Shown: in pieces, positions 56,042-64,000 of the stretch
Layout: every line of letters starts with the position of its first letter
Position numbering within the stretch: position 1 is the stretch's first letter
From: Corynebacterium stationis
GTDB lineage: Bacteria > Actinomycetota > Actinomycetes > Mycobacteriales > Mycobacteriaceae
Length of the DNA: 64,000 nt
Reading direction: 5' to 3'
Assembly: GCF_001941345.1 (NCBI RefSeq)
Contig: NZ_CP009251.1
Span: forward strand, 2,418,001-2,482,000
Program-made: the position numbers and the translations under genes
The notes under the pieces: generated by a model
What the model was told of the DNA's origin: nothing
Seen by the model: only the letters and a program-made list of their open reading frames with translations
Database searches by the model: none

Positions 56042-57226
56042 CTAGTCCACGAAATTGCGGGTTGCCAGCACGGCACCTGCCGCTGCAATCGCAATACATG
56101 CTGACATGCCCAGGGACATCACCACCGCGGTATTTCCGCCTAGGCCCATCAACGGACCGACGACAGCGGCGAGCACCGATTGCCCAAAGCCCATAATCGC
56201 GGTGACCGAGCCGGCGCGCGTGCGCATGAGCCCAGTTGCCATCGCCGTGGAATTGCCCATGATGACTCCGTTAGGCGAAATACACAGCAGCAGCGCAAGA
56301 ATAATCCAGACCAGTCCTGCGCCGGATAGCACCGCAATCAGCAGCAGCACATTGCCCAAGAGCGCCAGGCTCAGCCCGCCCAGCATGACTTTCTTGGTGC
56401 CTAACTTGTCGATGCACCGTGAGTTCACAAAACTTCCCACGCACATGCCCAAGGCGTTGAGTGCAAAGACTGCAGCATAGCCGCGCGGACTGAGCCCAAA
56501 TTCCTGCTGGAATACGAACGACGATGCTGCGATATAGCAAAACATGGAAGCGAAGGCGAAGACCATCGCCGCAAGAAATCCCCAAAAGCGCGGGCTTTTG
56601 AGCACAGCGGCGTAGTTAGAAAGCACGCGCGCCAAAAATCTTTGTCCTGTGGCACCTTGGCCGCCAGGGCTTTGTCCTCCAGTTTCGGGAACGATCTTTA
56701 GAACCACGAGCAGCTGGACTGCGTGCAGTCCGGTAAGCACCCAGTAGATGCCACGCCAGCCAATTGGCTCCGCCAACAGGCCGCCGACGATTGGCGCGAC
56801 GGCGGGGGCAATCGCCAAGATGGCCATCAACAGCGAGTAAGTCTTGGCGGCTTCGCGCCCAGATAGCAGGTCCGGCACCATAGCGCGCGCGAGCACCACG
56901 CATGCCCCGCCGCCTAAGCCTTGTAAAAAGCGCGCGGCGACAAAGATCGCGATACTCGGTGAGAGTGCTGCGATAGCGGAGGCTAAAAGCGCCACTATCG
57001 CGCCGGCAATGAGCAGCCGGCGCCTGCCGATGACATCTGAAATCGGGCCCACCATCAGCTGCCCCAGCGCCATGCCGACGAAGAACCCTGAGAGGGTCAG
57101 CTGCACTACCGAGTCAGGGGCGCCGAATTCTGCACCCACCGCTGGCAGGGTGGGAAGATACATATCAGTCGCAAAAGGCGCTGTTGCGGACAACAGCGCC
57201 AATGCCAAAAGTAAAGAAACGGCCAT
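56042..57226 (-). CDS. MFS drug exporter, Bcr/CflA family (12 TM)
   Basis: 394 residues, 12 hydrophobic segments. Family motifs: ATDMYLPTLPAV in TM1, VGPISDVIGRRRLL (MFS motif A), RFLQGLGGGACVVLARAMVPDL. Bcr/CflA proteins export bicyclomycin, chloramphenicol, sulfonamides or cysteine. The start follows the ABC permease stop with no gap, so the exporter is in one operon with the ABC system. Confidence 0.9.
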   Translation of the reverse strand: MAVSLLLALALLSATAPFATDMYLPTLPAVGAEFGAPDSVVQLTLSGFFVGMALGQLMVGPISDVIGRRRLLIAGAIVALLASAIAALSPSIAIFVAARFLQGLGGGACVVLARAMVPDLLSGREAAKTYSLLMAILAIAPAVAPIVGGLLAEPIGWRGIYWVLTGLHAVQLLVVLKIVPETGGQSPGGQGATGQRFLARVLSNYAAVLKSPRFWGFLAAMVFAFASMFCYIAASSFVFQQEFGLSPRGYAAVFALNALGMCVGSFVNSRCIDKLGTKKVMLGGLSLALLGNVLLLIAVLSGAGLVWIILALLLCISPNGVIMGNSTAMATGLMRTRAGSVTAIMGFGQSVLAAVVGPLMGLGGNTAVVMSLGMSACIAIAAAGAVLATRNFVD

Positions 57227-57991
57227 CTATGCGTCTCGTTTGACCAACATAACTAGCCCGATAATCCAGGCTGCCAGTGCCCAGACCGCAAAGACCAGTC
57301 CGGATCCGGTCACGGAATCCCACGGTGCACCCGCAACATCACCATCCATGATCCACGTGTTGAGCGCGGAAAATGGCATGTAGTGCACGATGTCCTCGCC
57401 GATTTTCGGAATCATGGTCACCATGCCGTCGATACCTAAGTACAAAATCAGCGACAGCGCCACCGCGCCGGTGGTCTGACGCATAATCAGGCCTAAGCCC
57501 TGGCTAAAGATAACGAGCATGAGCATGCCCAGGGGGAAGACCCACAGCGCGCGTTTGGTGAAATCGTCAAAGATCTCAAATTGCTCGCCCATCTCACCAG
57601 CCAGCAACAGCTTCGCTAGCACCAGGACTGCCAAGATAGCGACGACCACGAGGATTGCGGCGATAGCCGCGTACATCACGGCTTTCACAATCACGACCAT
57701 CGCGCGGTTTTGATTCGCCATATACGTGTTGGTTTGGACCCCGAAGCGGTATTCGGTGGTCACGACCATGACGGCTTGGATGAGCAGCACTGGCATAGCC
57801 AAGCTGTAGACACCCGTGACTAAAGCATTAGGTGGCACAGGAATCTGCTCTTCCACCGGCTGGGAGTTGCCCGGAAGAACCATCAACAACGTCCAGCCGA
57901 TGGCGAGGAAAAAGAATACTCCGGTTGTCCACCACACCGAGCGGGTAGTAAATAACTTGGTCAGCTCTGAGCGAAAAGTATTAAGAAGCAT
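57227..57991 (-). CDS. ABC-2 type transporter permease
   Basis: 254 residues, six membrane segments. N-terminal TFRSELTKLFTTRSVWW is the usual start of this family (permease attached to a Ser/Thr-Lys cytoplasmic helix). Paired with the ATPase encoded just upstream (11-base overlap); GAGAGGA precedes ATG at 57991. Substrate unknown; drug or lipid export is likely by type. Confidence 0.85.
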   Translation of the reverse strand: MLLNTFRSELTKLFTTRSVWWTTGVFFFLAIGWTLLMVLPGNSQPVEEQIPVPPNALVTGVYSLAMPVLLIQAVMVVTTEYRFGVQTNTYMANQNRAMVVIVKAVMYAAIAAILVVVAILAVLVLAKLLLAGEMGEQFEIFDDFTKRALWVFPLGMLMLVIFSQGLGLIMRQTTGAVALSLILYLGIDGMVTMIPKIGEDIVHYMPFSALNTWIMDGDVAGAPWDSVTGSGLVFAVWALAAWIIGLVMLVKRDA

Positions 57992-58925
57992 CGGAGTCCT
58001 CTCCCGGTAGAGCCTCGGCATGGTACTGCACGGAATCGCTAGTGAGATCCATAAAAGCGTCTTCCAGCGAAGCGCGCTTGAGCGTTAGCTCAGTCAGCGG
58101 CACGCCCACCGAATAAGCGAGGTTGCCCACGTAATCGGTGGTTTGGTCGCGAATGAGCAGCTGCTCGCGGCCTTCTTCGTCGTGGGTGGAAGTAAATTCC
58201 ACGTTCTCATTTTCCAAAGCTTGGGAAAATTCCGGCACGAAATCGGTGCGTACCAAAACATTGGACGCTGAATGCTCTTTCACGAACTCATAAGTTGGCT
58301 GGTCCGCAATCAATTTTCCGCGTCCGATGACAACCAGGTGATCTGCGGTCAAGGCCATCTCTGAGAGCAGGTGGGAGGAAATCAAAACCGAGCGGCCTTC
58401 TGCCGCCAGCGCGCGCACCAGAGAGCGCACCCAGCGGATACCTTCGGGGTCAAGGCCGTTGACCGGCTCATCCAGAATCAAAATCTCTGGGTCACCCAGC
58501 AAAGCACTGGCAAGGCCCAAGCGTTGGCCCATGCCGAGTGAAAAGCCGCCGGCTTTCTTCTTGGCCACATCACTCAAGCCCACAAGTTCTAAGACTTCCT
58601 TCACCCGTGAGGTCGCAATGCCGTTGGATTGCGCCATCCACTTTAAGTGCGCCGCCGCAGAGCGGTTCGGGTGCACTGCCTTGGCATCAAGCAAACAGCC
58701 GATGGTGCGCAGTGGGTTCTTCAGCTTCGAATAAGGCGTGCCGTGAATGAGCGCGCTACCTGCGGTTGGCTCATCAAGTCCGACAATCATGCGCATGGTA
58801 GTGGACTTGCCCGCGCCGTTAGGACCTAAAAACCCAGTTACTTTCCCGGGCTTGACTTCAAAAGAGAGGTCATCAACCGCACGGACTGACCGATATTGTT
58901 TCGTCAATCCTTGAACTTCAATCAT
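57981..58925 (-). CDS. ABC transporter ATP-binding protein
   Basis: 314 residues. Walker A GPNGAGKS near residue 38, signature LGMGQRLGLA, Walker B ILILDEPVNGLD and the H-loop SSHLLSEM are intact. A C-terminal extension of about 90 residues is usual for drug-export ATPases of the CcmA/DrrA type. ATG at 58925 (third codon of the open frame) begins IEVQGLTKQY. Operon: ATPase, permease, MFS exporter. Confidence 0.92.
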   Translation of the reverse strand: MIEVQGLTKQYRSVRAVDDLSFEVKPGKVTGFLGPNGAGKSTTMRMIVGLDEPTAGSALIHGTPYSKLKNPLRTIGCLLDAKAVHPNRSAAAHLKWMAQSNGIATSRVKEVLELVGLSDVAKKKAGGFSLGMGQRLGLASALLGDPEILILDEPVNGLDPEGIRWVRSLVRALAAEGRSVLISSHLLSEMALTADHLVVIGRGKLIADQPTYEFVKEHSASNVLVRTDFVPEFSQALENENVEFTSTHDEEGREQLLIRDQTTDYVGNLAYSVGVPLTELTLKRASLEDAFMDLTSDSVQYHAEALPGEDSDAS

Positions 58926-58982
58926 GCACACAACGTTGCCATAAAATCCTCTCGCGTGGCCGCTGACCCCACCGATTACCCC

Positions 58983-59498
58983 TTAAATCAATGGTTCAAT
59001 CAACTGCCTAATCCTTGGCAGTGCCTGCCGAAACGGCGCAATGAGCTGCAACTCTTCCAGCTGGTCTACTGGCACCCAACGCAGCTCCTTAGATTCTTCA
59101 TTTGCCGTGGTAGCAAGCGTATTTCCATCACTGGTTTGGGCAATAACAGTGGTATAAGTCCACCCACCAGGTAAGCCCGCTACTGCCTCAAAAGGACCGG
59201 CGGTTACTTCCGCCCCCACCACCAAGACGTGATTTGGATCTATTGCACATTCTTCTACGGTTTCACGCACAGCTGCATCTTCGGCACTTTCGTGAAGGTC
59301 GCGCGCGCCCCCTGGGATGCCCCATGTATCACCGAAATTGGTCCACGCAGCGCGATGCTGCATCAGCACCACTGGCCCGGAACTATTCCGCGCGAGAAGA
59401 AATAACCCGGCAGCGCCATAGCGTCCCCACATGCGAACCCCACCGGGCCCTGCTGCCCAACCGTCACCATTTGCGTGTAGTGCTTCCCGTCCAGCCAT
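58983..59498 (-). CDS. NUDIX hydrolase
   Basis: 171 residues. The NUDIX box is in GGARDLHESAEDAAVRETVEE (G-x5-E-x7-RE-x2-EE), preceded by FGDTWGIPGG. Hydrolyses a nucleoside-diphosphate-linked substrate not readable from sequence. ATG at 59498 has TAGGAT 8 bases before it. Divergent from glnX. Confidence 0.88.
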   Translation of the reverse strand: MAGREALHANGDGWAAGPGGVRMWGRYGAAGLFLLARNSSGPVVLMQHRAAWTNFGDTWGIPGGARDLHESAEDAAVRETVEECAIDPNHVLVVGAEVTAGPFEAVAGLPGGWTYTTVIAQTSDGNTLATTANEESKELRWVPVDQLEELQLIAPFRQALPRIRQLIEPLI

Positions 59499-59616
59499 AG
59501 TTATTTATCCTACTCGAGCATCTTCGCGCGCGAAGCGAATCACATCAGCCCCAATTTTCACAACATTTCGTGTCAGTGGGTAGAAGATCACACTTTGATT
59601 GCGTTAGTCTTAAGCA

Positions 59617-61100
59617 ATGACCGGGCATCGGGATGCGCAGCGAAATGTGCAGCTTAAAGACGAGGATTTCCCCTCTCCTGAATCAACCGATCCCGGCTCC
59701 CATGACCACTGGCTAGATGAGGTCACAGAACCCTCGGATCCAGTGTTCAACCCCGCCACGCAATTCGCGCTCTCCACCTTCTCAGGTCCCGTGCGCCTTT
59801 TGCGTCGCATTTGGAATTTCATGACGACCACCCCTGGTCGCATGTTCGCCATCACCGTCGCCCTTTCTATTGCTTTGGCCGCTGCCGGTGTATCCATGTC
59901 GAGTTCTTCCGCTGAGCGCCAAGACGATCTCGATCGGTTGCTCACCATTACTGAGCCCACCGCTAATGCCGCGCATAATCTCTATACCTCGCTGTCACTG
60001 GCGGACACTGTGGCATCGACAGGCTTTGTGCAAGGCGGGGTGGAATCATCGCAAAGCAGGCAAAAGTACAACGAGGCCATCGACCGTGCTGCCGTGGCTG
60101 CCACCCAAGCCGTTCAAGGCGCTGGCACCGCCGACCATGAAATCCGGCAACTTGTGCAATTTATCCAGCGCGAATTGCCGGTTTACACCGGCACGGTCGA
60201 AAACGCGCGCGCCAACCACCGCATGTCCAATGCTGTTTCCGCAGCATATATGTCGAATGCTTCGGCCATCATGCGTGAAGAAATCCTGCCTGCTGCCTCC
60301 CGGCTGTACTCGATAACCTCCTCGCGCGTAGCCGATGAACAACGCAGCTTGACCTCCCCACAATGGGTGCCACTCTCCGGGCTTTTCGCCGCCGTATTCT
60401 TCCTGCTGCTGGCGCAATGGTGGCTGTGGCGAGTTACCCGCCGCCGGCTCAACCGCGGCTTTGTCACCGCCACCTCGCTGATGACCCTGGCTATTTTCTG
60501 GGTCTCAATTGCCAATATCGCCACCTGGTCCGCGGGCTCCCAGGCCTTTGAAGAAGCCTCCAGCCCGTGGAGCTCATTGACCACCTCGCGCATTGCCGCC
60601 CAGCAAGCCCGCACCACCGAAACCTTGGCGCTAGTGCGCCGCGATTCCGAAGACGAATCCGTACCCTTCGTGCAGGTCGAATCCTCTATCCGCGAAGCCC
60701 TTGACGAATTCGAAGCCACCACCCCGGCCTCCACCGAACCTGATGATCTAACCAGCACCCAGCAGGCCATTAACACCGCGCGCGAAGCACTCGATGCCTG
60801 GAGCGTATCCCATGAGGAATTTGTCTCCGCGCTGCGATCTGGCCGCTATGACGATGCCCTGCACATTGCCACCGCCGCCAACCCCGACCCGGGCGAAGAG
60901 GCCACCGCTGCCTCTGCCTTTAACTCCTTGGATAACGCTTTGACCAAGCTGATTGCCGATTCGCGTGAAACCATGCGCGCCTATATCTTGGAAGGTCTTG
61001 CCGCGATGACCTTTGTGGCCTCTGCCGTCATGATCCTCACGGTCCTTGCGCTCTTTGCCGTGTGGCTGGGTATTCGCCCTCGATTGCAGGAGTACCTCTA

Positions 61101-61101
<1 letters not shown>
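59617..61101 (+). CDS. glnX: Membrane protein GlnX (glutamate-signal branch of the PknG pathway)
   Basis: 494 residues, four membrane segments (about 74-92, 246-268, 285-305, 465-490) with a large extracytoplasmic helical domain after TM1 and another between TM3 and TM4; short cytoplasmic ends. This is the layout of corynebacterial GlnX and M. tuberculosis Rv0412c, which links the GlnH sensor to PknG. TAGTCT ends 6 bases before the ATG, so the operon mRNA is probably leaderless. The stop overlaps the glnH start by one base. Confidence 0.88.

Positions 61102-64000
<2,899 letters not shown>

Overview
The window comes from a mycolic-acid-containing actinomycete, almost certainly a Corynebacterium. 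The evidence is the tiny PorH/PorA pore proteins beside groEL2 and ppk2, the glnX-glnH-pknG operon, the ftsH-folE-folP-folB-folK ... lysS-clpC order shared with mycobacteria and corynebacteria, moderately high GC (roughly mid-fifties by eye), GTG/TTG starts and many starts placed 6-8 bases after a TAnnnT box (leaderless transcripts). No rRNA, tRNA, CRISPR array, prophage or intact insertion sequence was seen.

Layout. 1-8250: clpC (cut by the window edge) with a ClgR-like operator, a DHA2 drug exporter, a decayed crtB/crtI carotenoid locus, a secreted CAP protein, an FMN reductase and lysS. 8460-13800: a block lying between lysS and the panC-like gene, with a Tat-exported PhoX phosphatase and a three-gene unit cstA / small Cys-Cys-tailed protein / ArsA-like ATPase. 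13799-23814 (minus): the folate operon with four companion genes (DUF3180, DUF6779-like, DUF2520, a PanC-like protein), ftsH, hpt and tilS, followed by a PBP4-type carboxypeptidase. 25262-33383 (plus): ppa, rhodanese, a MarR regulator joined to a 1285-residue Pls/PosA-type non-ribosomal peptide synthetase, an SDR dehydrogenase, and a b561-like membrane protein with a long Pro/Ala repeat domain. 33466-37259 (minus): ppk2, porA, porH, groEL2. 37580-48599 (plus): two tandem M20 peptidases, a complete six-gene Mrp Na+/H+ antiporter operon and a GT87 mannosyltransferase. 48659-52095 (minus): HNH protein, YbdK-type ligase, LytR_C protein, DUF3263; then def, a GNAT protein, xthA and cls on plus. 56042-59498 (minus): ABC exporter with a Bcr/CflA MFS, and a NUDIX hydrolase. 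59617-end: glnX-glnH-pknG, the glutamate-sensing branch that controls 2-oxoglutarate dehydrogenase through OdhI.

The most interesting items are: (1) the cstA-CC-tail-ArsA unit, which parallels the E. coli btsT-yjiX-yjiA arrangement with a different P-loop NTPase; (2) PknG with three copies of a Thr-x-x-Val acidic docking motif and no rubredoxin cysteines; (3) the MarR-controlled Pls-like synthetase with three hexapeptide domains; (4) a PanC-like protein lacking pantoate-binding residues; (5) the crtB-crtI deletion scar; and (6) several unassigned palindromes upstream of exporters and metabolic genes.
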